Assembly (NCBI RefSeq): GCF_027533645.1
Contig: NZ_JAQAGY010000009.1
Location: 124,001 to 188,000 of the forward strand
Source of the DNA: Paenibacillus caseinilyticus
GTDB taxonomy: Bacteria > Bacillota > Bacilli > Paenibacillales > NBRC-103111
Direction: 5' to 3'
DNA length: 64,000 nucleotides
A program made the position numbers and the translations under genes. The notes under the pieces were generated by a model that saw nothing but the letters and a program-made list of their open reading frames with translations, did not search any database and had not been told where the DNA came from. Of this stretch, positions 7,824-16,370 are shown piece after piece; position 1 is the stretch's first letter, and every line of letters starts with the position of its first letter.

Positions 7824-9176
7824 ATGAGGAAGAAAATGTATGGCGGCCTGGCTTTATTGGTTAGTGCAGCATTATTGGCTGCAGGATGTGCAGGGAACGT
7901 TGGAAAGGAAGTGCAATCAAGGGAAACCGCCAGTTCTGCTCAACCGATCCAGAATAAGATCGTCCAATCCATTGAATCCCAGGTGAAGCCGTTGAAGACA
8001 CTGGACCCGAACCAACCGTTCGATGATCTAAAGCCGCTTAAGAACATGATAGGGGCTGCCCATTACGTGGGGCTCGGGGAAAATAATCACGGAAGTTCCG
8101 AAATTTTCACGATGAAGTTTCGCCTTGTGAAGTATTTGGTCACCGAGATGGGCTTTACGAATTTCGCCATGGAAGAAGATTGGGGAAACGGATTAAAGCT
8201 CAACGATTACATCCAAACGGGACAAGGAGATCCCAGAGAATTTTTGAAGCTGCTGTATCCGACAGATGAAATTATAGCCATGGTGGAATGGATGAAGGAT
8301 TATAATGCCAATTCATCGAACAAGAGCAAAATCCAGTTTATCGGACTTGACTTAAAGACACTGGATCCAAGCGTCTATGATAAAGTGATTGACTATGTGA
8401 AGCAGCATCACCCTGATGCACTGGCAGAAGTGGAAGAAAGTTATAAAGAGCTGCCTGCTGTGACTGGAAACTTGCAGGACTATATGAAGCTGGCTCCCGA
8501 GGCGAAAGAAAGGTTCAAGGTTGACGCTCAGAACGTAGTCCGGTTGCTCGATAACAAGACCAAGCAGGCAAACCCTGAGAACGGTTCAACCGAACTGATC
8601 TGGATAAGAGCAACGGCGAAGGCGATAGAGAATTTCACAACGATGATGAATGCAAGCGACTATCCAAGCCTATTGAAGCTGCATGAACAATTTTTAGCAG
8701 ATCATGCCATGTGGGCCCAAGAGGCATTAGGCGGCAAAACGATGATTTGGGGACACAATATACATGTAGCCAAGGGCATCATCGATAAAAAGTTATACCC
8801 TGAAGGAGCCGGACAGTTTTTGAAAAATCGTCTAGGCGATCAATATGTCGTCATGGGCAGCACCACCACGGAGGGGAGTTACACCTTATACAGCCAATTC
8901 AGCTCTTCCAGCGACAACAAGCTTTCGACAAATCCGATTCCGCAGGATGAGAACAGTTCCAATGATACGTTGGGACAGGTCTCACATGAAATGTTTTTGT
9001 TGGATCATCGTCATCTCAAGGGGGAGGCAGAGCAATGGGTGAGAGAAAAGAGAGGGCTGCTGAGCCTTGGGGCACAAGTCGTCCCGAACGAGTCGCCATT
9101 CTTTGATGTGTCCCTCCTGGATCAGTTTGATCTTGTTTTACACATACGCCAAACCAGTCCGTCGCATATGAAGTAA
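7824..9176 (+). CDS. Erythromycin-esterase-family lipoprotein
   Basis: 450 aa. A lipoprotein signal (MRKKMYGGLALLVSAALLAA then GC, lipobox LAAGC, Cys ~22) places it on the outer face of the membrane. The rest is the erythromycin esterase/succinoglycan-type fold, with GLGENNHGSSE, FAMEEDWGNG and MIWGHNIHVAKG matching the conserved E/H catalytic regions of the family. Known EreA/EreB enzymes are cytoplasmic and hydrolyse the macrolide lactone; an exported lipoprotein member may have another ester substrate. GAGGTGG precedes the ATG. Codon use is more AT-rich than its neighbours, hinting at acquisition. Possible attenuator upstream, terminator downstream. Confidence 0.75.
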   Translation: MRKKMYGGLALLVSAALLAAGCAGNVGKEVQSRETASSAQPIQNKIVQSIESQVKPLKTLDPNQPFDDLKPLKNMIGAAHYVGLGENNHGSSEIFTMKFRLVKYLVTEMGFTNFAMEEDWGNGLKLNDYIQTGQGDPREFLKLLYPTDEIIAMVEWMKDYNANSSNKSKIQFIGLDLKTLDPSVYDKVIDYVKQHHPDALAEVEESYKELPAVTGNLQDYMKLAPEAKERFKVDAQNVVRLLDNKTKQANPENGSTELIWIRATAKAIENFTTMMNASDYPSLLKLHEQFLADHAMWAQEALGGKTMIWGHNIHVAKGIIDKKLYPEGAGQFLKNRLGDQYVVMGSTTTEGSYTLYSQFSSSSDNKLSTNPIPQDENSSNDTLGQVSHEMFLLDHRHLKGEAEQWVREKRGLLSLGAQVVPNESPFFDVSLLDQFDLVLHIRQTSPSHMK

Positions 9177-9186
9177 CTACCTTATG

Positions 9187-9225
9187 ACAATCCCTGCTTG
9201 GGTCAACCAGGAATGGGATTGTTTT
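9187..9225 (+). terminator. Terminator of the esterase-like gene
   Basis: ACAATCCC (9187-9194) pairs with GGGATTGT, followed by TTTTG. Confidence 0.75.
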
Positions 9226-9259
9226 GCATCTTGTCCTATCTGTTTAGCACAAGCCGAAC

Positions 9260-9322
9260 ATGTCATATGACATTTTTACACTGGCAGGGTTGACGCAAGA
9301 CGCCGTACGATGCGGATATAAC
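9260..9322 (+). promoter_or_regulatory. Palindrome and promoter-like elements before the sensor gene
   Basis: ATGTCATATGACAT (9260-9273) is a perfect 14-bp palindrome. TTGACG follows at 9290-9295 and TATAAC at 9317-9322; the 21-bp spacing is too wide for an unregulated promoter. The palindrome could bind the NarL-type regulator encoded just downstream. Confidence 0.35.
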
Positions 9323-9335
9323 ACGGAGAGGAGCG

Positions 9336-9923
9336 ATGAACCTCATGAAATCAGGTTTCATCCGGAATGGTTATTTTTTATTGTTCACTTTCGCTACAGG
9401 ATTTTTTTACTTTTGCTTCTACCTGGTGGCTTTATCGTTCAGTTTAAGTCTTTCATTCACAGTCATCGGCATTCCCCTGGTTACCCGTGTATTGCGAACG
9501 ACTACAGTGTTCATCCAGTTCGAACGGACGCAGACGAAAAGGTATACCGATATCACGACAGACCCTTATTACAGAAGAGCAGCAACGGGTGCATCGGTCT
9601 GGGCTCAATCCAAATTTGAGCTTACGGACCGCCGCAACTGGTCCGCCGTCTTTTGGTTAATGCGAAAATTCTTGATCGGACTCGTTAGTCTCGTCTGTGC
9701 AGCCGTGTTCTATGTGACCCCCCTTGCTTGCCTGTTGGCACCCTTATTGTACCGGCACATGGATATGAATTTCATGTTCCTGGAGGTCGACACCTTTGCG
9801 AAATCACTTCTTATCATGGCTGTGGGCGTGGTGCTTGCGGCCATAAGCTCCAGGCTGGCCGATGGTTTGGCGAAAAAAATCGGAGGCTATACGCGCAGCA
9901 TGACCAGGCAGCTAAACCGATAG
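9336..9923 (+). CDS. Membrane sensor-domain protein
   Basis: 195 aa with four hydrophobic stretches (about residues 12-32, 36-55, 105-133, 153-172). The spacing and the stretch TDPYYRRAATGASVWAQSKFELTDRRNW resemble the putative sensor domain often fused to NarL-type histidine kinases. Here it is a separate gene 128 bp ahead of a kinase/regulator fusion. GGAGAGGAG precedes ATG 9336; ATG 9345 is also possible. It probably senses a membrane-linked signal for the downstream kinase; that partnership is inferred from position. Confidence 0.7.
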   Translation: MNLMKSGFIRNGYFLLFTFATGFFYFCFYLVALSFSLSLSFTVIGIPLVTRVLRTTTVFIQFERTQTKRYTDITTDPYYRRAATGASVWAQSKFELTDRRNWSAVFWLMRKFLIGLVSLVCAAVFYVTPLACLLAPLLYRHMDMNFMFLEVDTFAKSLLIMAVGVVLAAISSRLADGLAKKIGGYTRSMTRQLNR

Positions 9924-10051
9924 CTGTTTTGCTGCCGGTCTTTGCGATAGTGCTGGTGCCGCAGCCTAAATAACAACATAGGCACAGCCTTAAGGTTTAG
10001 ACTATAATAGGATTGGAAATAAAACAGAAAGCCGCTTAGGGGTGGAACGAC

Positions 10052-11842
10052 TTGTTGGATATGGTGAAACAGTGGGTTTGGTATGATTGGATTATGCTGG
10101 GGCTCCGCCTTATTACCAGCGTTTCGCTCATCCTCACGTCGATACGTTTTCAGGAGGGTTTGGCGCTGCCTCTGTGGATCGTCATTTTTTTAGAGATTGC
10201 CGTTTTCTCTATTCCATGGGTTTGTCTGCAGCTGAGCTACAAATATTATTTACTCACAGAAATCCTGCTGTTTGGCGGACTAAGTATTCATTTAACTTCG
10301 CTATTTCCGGAAGCCTATCTTACCTTCCTGGTATCCACGTTTCTGATCGCGGCGAACAGCGCGCAGCAGTCGTATCGCTGGACGGCCCCGGCAACCGTCT
10401 TTATATTGCCGGGAGTATTCTATGTGGTTGCGCCAAGCAACAGCTATTGGTTCATGGTCACCTACTATGGACTTGCTTATGTGATGGGATTCGCTTTTCA
10501 TTTATTGATCGTCAACCATCGGCAGAATACTACGATCCGCAAGCAAAATAGGGTACTTGAGCAATATATGTCCCAAATCGAGCGCATCACGCTGGCAGAA
10601 GAACGGAACAGACTGTCGAGGGAACTCCACGATACGGTCGGCCATGCTTATACATCCCTCATCATGGGCATGGAAGCATTGCGCTCCGAGCTTGCTACCG
10701 ACACCGGTACTCAGAGGCTCGATTCCTTGTTGGAGCTGGGCCGCAACAGTATCGAGGAAGTGAGGAGCTACTTGCATCAAATGGAGTCCGCGCAGCAGTC
10801 GCTTTCATTGGTCATGTCTTTGCAAAAGCTTGGGGATGAATTTCAGGAGCATGCCCAAGTCGGTGTAAGCTTCAGCGCGTACGGAGAGGAGTACCGGCTG
10901 TCCCGGCAAGCGAAGATGACCTTCATTCGCTGCTTGCAGGAGTCGCTTACCAATGCGGTTCGTCACGGCCAGGCCACGGAAATCACCGTTACTCTGCAAT
11001 TCGAGCAGCAATATACGAGGCTCGAGGTGCAGGATAACGGAAGAGGGATGGAAGAATGGCGGGAGGGCTTTGGCATGAACGCGATGAAGGAGCGGGCGAT
11101 GAATCTGCAGGGTCAAGTGTCCGTCTATACGAAGCCGGGAGACGGGACGCTTGTCGTCTGTAATTTGCCGAGAGCAGCGGACAAGGCGGACGAGCTTATT
11201 CGTCTGCTGGTGGCCGACGATCAACCGTTTTTTCGGGAAAGTCTGCGGACACTTTTCGGACATCACCAGGATTTAGACGTAGTCGGCTTGGCTGAGGATG
11301 GCGAGCAAGCCGTCGACCTGTGCGGATCTCTTCAGCCCCACGTAGTGCTTATGGATTTGGATATGCCGCGCTTAGACGGAGCGGAGGCCGCCAAATTGAT
11401 CAAGCAGCAATGGCCGCATATCCGCGTATTGATTTTTACGACTTTTCAGGATACGGACCAAGCGTTGGACTTGCTGCGTAACGGCGCGGACGGGTTCCTC
11501 CTGAAATCGGCCGCTCCGCTTGAGCTGGCCGATACGATCCGGCTTGTTCACCGAGGAGGTACGTTGATCGATCAGGAGATGTCCCACAAAATATTCGAGA
11601 GATTCGATGGGAGCATGCCATCTCCGCAATTGAAAGCAGCCGCTGACTATGAGCTGACTGCCAGGGAAGTAGAAATATTGCAGCTAGTTGCCAAAGGACT
11701 GCGGTACAAGACGATCGCCTCCAGACTGAATTTGTCCGACGGTACAGTCAGAAACTACGCCTCCTCTGCCTATATCAAGCTGGGAGTACACAATAAGGAA
11801 GAGGCTTACCAGAAAGCATTGGACATCGGGATCATTCATTAG
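10052..11842 (+). CDS. Single-chain NarL-type histidine kinase / response regulator fusion
   Basis: 596 aa holding a whole two-component system. Residues ~10-170 carry about six membrane segments. A HisKA_3 domain follows with H193 (SRELHDTVGHAYTSL), then an HATPase_c domain (N301 in ESLTNAVRHG; DNGRGM; GFGMNAMKERA). A short linker leads to a receiver domain (D389/D390, phospho-acceptor D435 in VLMDLDMPRLDG, FLLKSA lysine) and a C-terminal LuxR helix-turn-helix (LTAREVEILQLVAKG, SDGTVRNYASSAYIKLGV). Start is a TTG at 10052 behind GGGGTGG; ATG 10061 is the alternative. TATAAT at 10003-10008 may be the -10. Kinase and NarL regulator are normally separate genes, so this is a natural fusion or hybrid output that would tether a DNA-binding domain to the membrane. 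Confidence 0.85.
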   Translation: MLDMVKQWVWYDWIMLGLRLITSVSLILTSIRFQEGLALPLWIVIFLEIAVFSIPWVCLQLSYKYYLLTEILLFGGLSIHLTSLFPEAYLTFLVSTFLIAANSAQQSYRWTAPATVFILPGVFYVVAPSNSYWFMVTYYGLAYVMGFAFHLLIVNHRQNTTIRKQNRVLEQYMSQIERITLAEERNRLSRELHDTVGHAYTSLIMGMEALRSELATDTGTQRLDSLLELGRNSIEEVRSYLHQMESAQQSLSLVMSLQKLGDEFQEHAQVGVSFSAYGEEYRLSRQAKMTFIRCLQESLTNAVRHGQATEITVTLQFEQQYTRLEVQDNGRGMEEWREGFGMNAMKERAMNLQGQVSVYTKPGDGTLVVCNLPRAADKADELIRLLVADDQPFFRESLRTLFGHHQDLDVVGLAEDGEQAVDLCGSLQPHVVLMDLDMPRLDGAEAAKLIKQQWPHIRVLIFTTFQDTDQALDLLRNGADGFLLKSAAPLELADTIRLVHRGGTLIDQEMSHKIFERFDGSMPSPQLKAAADYELTAREVEILQLVAKGLRYKTIASRLNLSDGTVRNYASSAYIKLGVHNKEEAYQKALDIGIIH

Positions 11843-11910
11843 TTAGACGAGACGGTTCGATGGGAGCCGAACGATACAGGACGACTGGACACCCGGGCCG
11901 ACGGCCAAGT

Positions 11911-11945
11911 GCCCTGCCCCGCATTCCGCGGAGCAGGGCTTATTT
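11911..11945 (+). terminator. Terminator after the kinase/regulator gene
   Basis: GCCCTGC pairs with GCAGGGC and is followed by TTATTTG. Confidence 0.7.
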
Positions 11946-11960
11946 GACTCTCCTCATGTA

Positions 11961-11990
11961 AGCAGCTTTATGGGACGCTGCTTTTATTTA
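11961..11990 (+). terminator. Second, AT-rich terminator
   Basis: AAGCAGC pairs with GCTGCTT, followed by TTATTTATT. It lies just before the convergent end of the glycosidase gene. Confidence 0.6.
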
Positions 11991-12009
11991 TTGCTTTTTA
12001 TTCGACGCT

Positions 12010-15000
12010 TCACTGGGGTTTGCTGAAATCATAATAGAAGCGCGGACGCTCGCCAAGAAGCACTTGGTAAATATCGTAATTGGTTCTCATCGCTCCGGCC
12101 AGGAAGGTCTTGTAGGGCCTGTCCGCAACATTGACGAGTCCGGAATTGTACCGCTCCGCCCAATCCCCGATGCCTTGCCAATACCTCCCCGTGGGGGCCT
12201 GATCCACATAATTGAACCAGTGCACGCCCACGACATAACCGAGGCTGGCCGCCCCCTCGACATAATTGCGGTACCTCAGCTGGCGCTCGTTCTGATTCGC
12301 CGCCGTTCCCGGCACGAGCGGCTTTAACCCCTGCTCGGCCGTGCCGTAGCCGAATTCACTGAAGAGGATCGGCTTGCCCCCCGACTTCACATGCACTTCG
12401 CTTAGAAGGTCCGTTTCCATCTTGCGCGTATAATAGTTGATCGAGATGACATCCATATACTTGCCCGACGCTTCGGCGAGATAGCCCCGGAGCTTCGCAT
12501 CGTGGAACGGCGTGGTGATCCACCGGTCGCCGAGGAGCAGGTGATTCCCGTCGTATTTGCGGTAGATCCGCGAGACCGTTCCGTAGAACGTATCGAGATA
12601 GAGCTCGAAGAAGTCGTTCATATCCTTCCACGAGGCCGAGCTCTGCAGCGGGAGTTCCTTCTCCTTCATGTCGTCGAACGAAGTGAAGCAAGATCCCCAG
12701 GCCGCGTTGAACGCCCCGATGCTCCGGTACTTTGCCGCAAGCTCGCTCACCAGGCGCAGCTTGATGGCGGCCTTGCTTCCCTTGAGCTTCGGCACCTGCC
12801 GGTGGAATTTGTGGTAGTCGTATTCATTGTCAAGGAAATATCCGAGGAGCATGGGATCCTCCCGGTGTGCGGGCAGAACGGCCGCGAACGTCTCGTCGAT
12901 CTTCTTCTCCGCGTCCGGCGCGAAGATATCGAACAAGCTAAGGCCTGGGATCTTGGCCCAATCCATCCAGCTCAGAGGCAGCATCCGCACGTAAGGGAAG
13001 CGGTTCGCGCTGCCGTACTGCTCGGGGGAATAGCCCCCGGCGGTATTGAACCCCCACTTCTTAAGACGCCCTACCGCCTCGGTATAGAGGCCGCCGCCGC
13101 TCGGGAACCTCCCCATCTTGCGGTACTTGTTCGCCATGTAATACGAGAAGCTGCCCGGGTCGCCGGGGACGAAGGCCGGCTGGTATTCGCCCTCGGCAGG
13201 CGGAATCCATTCATACTTCCCCTCACGTCCGCGTACCATCGTATACGTCTCTATATTCGTCAGTCCGTTGACGCCCAGGCTAAAGAACAGATTCCCTTCG
13301 GGCGTCTTCAGCACCGGACGTCCCTCGGCTTCCCCCACCGCAAAATAGCCTGTCCCGGCAAGGCCGTACCGCTCTGCGCTCCCGGCGAGTCCGCCATAAG
13401 TATCCCACGTTACGGGCGGGTTCAAGCCGTCATAATAGGCGGCATCGTCCTTGGCGTCCTGCCGAAGCTCCCGCTCGCTCTTCACCTTCTCCGGGAACGG
13501 GGCGGACACGATCTGCCCGAAGCGGTCGACCTTGATCTCATCCGTCGCATTGAGCTCATACGTGCGCAGCGGGCTCGGCTCCCTTCCGTCCGCCACCGCA
13601 TACGTCTGCAGCCGGGGATGGCCTGTCAGCGCAATCGGACCGGTATAACGCTCGAATGCCGCATCCTCCCCGAGCCTGTAGAATAGGCTCGCTCCCGAAG
13701 AAGCGGAGCTCAGCTCGGCCTGCAGCCCCCCTGCCCCCCGCTCGGTCTTGAGCTGGACGGCCGGCGTGCCCCGGTTGAGCTGTACCAGGGAGATCTGCTG
13801 CGCCCAAGGCTTGTCGTAGGATTCCGGCAGCTCGATCCTGAGGTAACGGATGCCTTCCGCAAGTCCCCCGGCGTCATAGACATAGGGCTGCCAGCTGCCG
13901 GAGGCCCGGCCCGCGCCGTAGGTCTCCGCCTCCAGCTCATCGTACGCCATGCCGTCCTTCGAGACATACAGACGCAGCTTCTCTACGGCAGACCCGGCAT
14001 ATTGGTAGGCGAAGACGGAGAGGGAGCCGATGTCGTAGGAGGTACGGTACACTATGCTCCCCTTGGCCGTAGAGCTGCGCGTCAGACGGGAGGCATCGCC
14101 GCCGAAACTGGCCGGGTCGCTGCCGGTCAGGTACACGTTCGCCCGGCTGTAGATCTTCCCGAAGGTATCGAGCGGATCCGTCAGGCCCGGGCCCCCCCCC
14201 GGAGAGGACATCAGGAACGGGGCGGTCTCCCCCGACTCCCGGCTGTTCAGGAAGGTCATGCCGTCGGTCGCATTGACCAGTGCCAGGCTGATCTCTTGAA
14301 CTCCCAGGCGCCGGGCCTCCTGCGCATATCCGGTTATATCGAACTGCAGCCAGCCGGGCGTACCGTACTCCAGCCTCTGCTCCTGCAGCAGCTGGCCGTA
14401 GGTAAGTCCGGTTACCGATGAACCGTCCTCTCCGCCATAGACCGAGTCTGTGACGGGAAGCGGTGCGTTCCCGTACGCATCGCCAGTGACCGAAGACGAT
14501 GGCAGGCCGTAGACCGCATCGGCTGTCCCGGCTGCCGGTGGAGGCAGGCTGTCTGCCGCACCGGCGATTCCCGGCGTTCCTGGCGGCCCGGTGCCGCCAT
14601 AGGCCGCAGCCGTCACGGACAGCGGCAGCGGCTTATTCGCATAGGCCAGCGAACCCTCGGACCACCCTCCGGAGACCGAATACAGCCTCAGGAGAGCCTG
14701 CGCCCGGGAAGCATCGGAGGCATAGCCGTACACCTGAAATGTGACTGTGTCCGTCTCGCCCCCGGCCGGCAGCCTGAATTTGAAGTACGCCTCCCGGCTG
14801 CGGAATTTCTTGACCAGCAGCACGCCCCCGCCGCCATATGCGGCATGCGGCGCACCGCCGTCCACGTACCCATCCTCCAGCGCCGGAGAGATCCGCCCTT
14901 CCCCGGATCCGGCCGGAATCGGCAGGTAGCGGTACGTGGAGACGCGCCCTGCCCCCGCCCCGTCCAGGAAGGCGCAGGTCTTCAGCACGGTATACCGGAG

Positions 15001-15669
15001 CATATCCACCGGAGCCTCATAAGGCTGCCGGGTAAGCGACGTACGGGGATCGCTGCCGTCCGTCGTGTAATACACCGCCGCTCCTACGGTCGGCGTATCG
15101 AGCACCGCCTTGCTGCCGTAGGGGACTACCCCGGCGGGCAGGGAAGAACGCACGCCGGCCGCACCGTTCAGAACCACCTTCCCGATGGAAGGAGGTTCTC
15201 CGGATGCGCCCGCCGGGTACCGGATCTGAAGATAGCGCGTATCCGGCGGAAGGTCCGCCGACTCGTATCGTACCGACCGCAAGTACCCGCCCTGATCGTA
15301 GACATCCGCCGTCACAGGCGAGTAGGTCACCTGGTCGGAGGATGCATAGAACGCCGGGGGATCCACCGGCCGCCCTCCCGGCGTATAATAAGCATCCACA
15401 GCAAAAGAACGAAGGGGATCCTTCGTCCGGTAAGTTATGTATTCCTCTCCTCTGCCGCTTGACTGCACCCGGGTCAGATCGTCCGCCCCGCCGGGGAACT
15501 CACGCAGAACCAGTGACGCCGAACGGTCGTAGACCCGGCTCCAGTCTTCGAGGTCGTCGACCAGAACCGGAGAAGAAGCGGCAGCCCATCCCTCCGCAGA
15601 CGGCGGCACCGCCATCGCCAGCAGGCTGCACAGCAGCAGCCGGGGAATCCATCCTTTTGTTGATTTCAC
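12010..15669 (-). CDS. Large secreted glycoside hydrolase (GH50/GH42-like agarase-type catalytic domain)
   Basis: 1219 aa. Signal peptide ~30 aa (ends SAEGWAAA), then discoidin-like beta modules, a chitobiase-type FN3 segment (AAVYYTTDGSDPRTS), a DNRLRE-type carbohydrate-binding module (residues ~265-480) and further beta modules. The C-terminal ~430 aa form a clan GH-A barrel with FFSLGVNGLTN, FLDNEYD (acid/base E949) and ILFSEFGYG (nucleophile E1105). The Glu spacing and DNE motif resemble GH50 agarases and GH42 enzymes, so agar or another galactan is a likely substrate, not proven. Starts at GTG 15669 with AAAGGA 7 bp upstream. The carbohydrate-binding module contains a Gly/Pro-rich insertion with five SVTxxxYG-like repeats. 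Probably co-transcribed with the small gene at 15711. Confidence 0.8.
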   Translation of the reverse strand: MKSTKGWIPRLLLCSLLAMAVPPSAEGWAAASSPVLVDDLEDWSRVYDRSASLVLREFPGGADDLTRVQSSGRGEEYITYRTKDPLRSFAVDAYYTPGGRPVDPPAFYASSDQVTYSPVTADVYDQGGYLRSVRYESADLPPDTRYLQIRYPAGASGEPPSIGKVVLNGAAGVRSSLPAGVVPYGSKAVLDTPTVGAAVYYTTDGSDPRTSLTRQPYEAPVDMLRYTVLKTCAFLDGAGAGRVSTYRYLPIPAGSGEGRISPALEDGYVDGGAPHAAYGGGGVLLVKKFRSREAYFKFRLPAGGETDTVTFQVYGYASDASRAQALLRLYSVSGGWSEGSLAYANKPLPLSVTAAAYGGTGPPGTPGIAGAADSLPPPAAGTADAVYGLPSSSVTGDAYGNAPLPVTDSVYGGEDGSSVTGLTYGQLLQEQRLEYGTPGWLQFDITGYAQEARRLGVQEISLALVNATDGMTFLNSRESGETAPFLMSSPGGGPGLTDPLDTFGKIYSRANVYLTGSDPASFGGDASRLTRSSTAKGSIVYRTSYDIGSLSVFAYQYAGSAVEKLRLYVSKDGMAYDELEAETYGAGRASGSWQPYVYDAGGLAEGIRYLRIELPESYDKPWAQQISLVQLNRGTPAVQLKTERGAGGLQAELSSASSGASLFYRLGEDAAFERYTGPIALTGHPRLQTYAVADGREPSPLRTYELNATDEIKVDRFGQIVSAPFPEKVKSERELRQDAKDDAAYYDGLNPPVTWDTYGGLAGSAERYGLAGTGYFAVGEAEGRPVLKTPEGNLFFSLGVNGLTNIETYTMVRGREGKYEWIPPAEGEYQPAFVPGDPGSFSYYMANKYRKMGRFPSGGGLYTEAVGRLKKWGFNTAGGYSPEQYGSANRFPYVRMLPLSWMDWAKIPGLSLFDIFAPDAEKKIDETFAAVLPAHREDPMLLGYFLDNEYDYHKFHRQVPKLKGSKAAIKLRLVSELAAKYRSIGAFNAAWGSCFTSFDDMKEKELPLQSSASWKDMNDFFELYLDTFYGTVSRIYRKYDGNHLLLGDRWITTPFHDAKLRGYLAEASGKYMDVISINYYTRKMETDLLSEVHVKSGGKPILFSEFGYGTAEQGLKPLVPGTAANQNERQLRYRNYVEGAASLGYVVGVHWFNYVDQAPTGRYWQGIGDWAERYNSGLVNVADRPYKTFLAGAMRTNYDIYQVLLGERPRFYYDFSKPQ

Positions 15670-15710
15670 TATTTCATCCTTTCTCCCATGAACAAACTAC
15701 CGGCAGACAG

Positions 15711-15953
15711 CTAGGCCCGGATCCGGCTGCCGACAAAGAACTTGCACCAGGCCCGGCTGTAGCGGACGCCGCCGATCTGTACATACTCATCATCGTACCC
15801 TTGGACCACGCCGCTCTTGTCCAGCATGCGCTCCGTCTCCGGACGCATCAGCCAGATGTGAACGTGCCGCTGATACAGCGAAGCTGCGAACAATTCAATG
15901 CCGGAGATCAGCTGCTTGTAATCCCTCACCTTGATATTGGGATTTTCATACAT
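15711..15953 (-). CDS. Small 80-aa hypothetical protein
   Basis: No signal peptide or membrane span; mixed composition with MYENPNIKVRDYKQL at the N-terminus and CKFFVGSRIRA at the C-terminus. A very strong RBS (GGAGGTGG, 6 bp) precedes the ATG at 15953. It lies 41 bp upstream of the glycosidase start on the same strand, so the two may share a transcript. Family not recognised. Confidence 0.7.
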   Translation of the reverse strand: MYENPNIKVRDYKQLISGIELFAASLYQRHVHIWLMRPETERMLDKSGVVQGYDDEYVQIGGVRYSRAWCKFFVGSRIRA

Positions 15954-16025
15954 TTTGTACCACCTCCATTAGCAGTATGGCACAAGTTTCTATTCACATC
16001 AATTGTTAGCGCTTTTTTCATTTCG

Positions 16026-16130
16026 CGAGTAAAGGGCTTCACCCTCCTTTAAGGACGATACGCGTTCGTAAGAAACACAAGAAGACAGAGTCGAGCTCTG
16101 GTGAGATATAAATTCTAGTATTCTCAAAGA
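16026..16130 (+). repeat. Interspersed ~105-bp repeat, copy 3
   Basis: Diverged copy: AAAGGGCTTCACCCTCCTTT head, CGATACGCGTTCGTAAGAAA, GAGCTCTGGTGAGATATAAA and an ATTCTAGTATT tail. Unlike the other copies no clear terminator abuts it. Confidence 0.7.
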
Positions 16131-16230
16131 TAGCCCGCTAAGACCAACAACGCCAGGCCGTCTATACACCTCTGGCTCTGCATGGAGGGTCCCTGTCACG
16201 CCGCCCGCCCGGCCAACTGTTCCGAAGCCC

Positions 16231-16265
16231 GCAAGCTTGCCCCTCCCCGGCGCTTGCAAGCTTGC
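16231..16265. other. Duplicated palindrome forming a hairpin
   Basis: The perfect 10-bp palindrome GCAAGCTTGC occurs at 16231-16240 and again at 16256-16265, separated by 15 bp. It could act as a hairpin upstream of the DUF2797 gene. Confidence 0.4.
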
Positions 16266-16288
16266 TCTACAGGGCCTCTCCTGTTCCT

Positions 16289-16324
16289 TTGAGTGAGAAA
16301 AGGGTATAATAGATTAGGTATAAT
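16289..16324 (+). promoter_or_regulatory. Promoter region with a tandemly duplicated -10 box
   Basis: GGTATAATAGATTA at ~16303-16316 is repeated immediately (TATAAT at 16305-16310 and 16319-16324). TTGAGT at 16289-16294 is 10 or 24 bp away, so neither pairing is ideal. Confidence 0.45.
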
Positions 16325-16370
16325 AGATTTCTAGAGTCCACCCATCTTATGCAGCAGGAGTGACTGTCTT

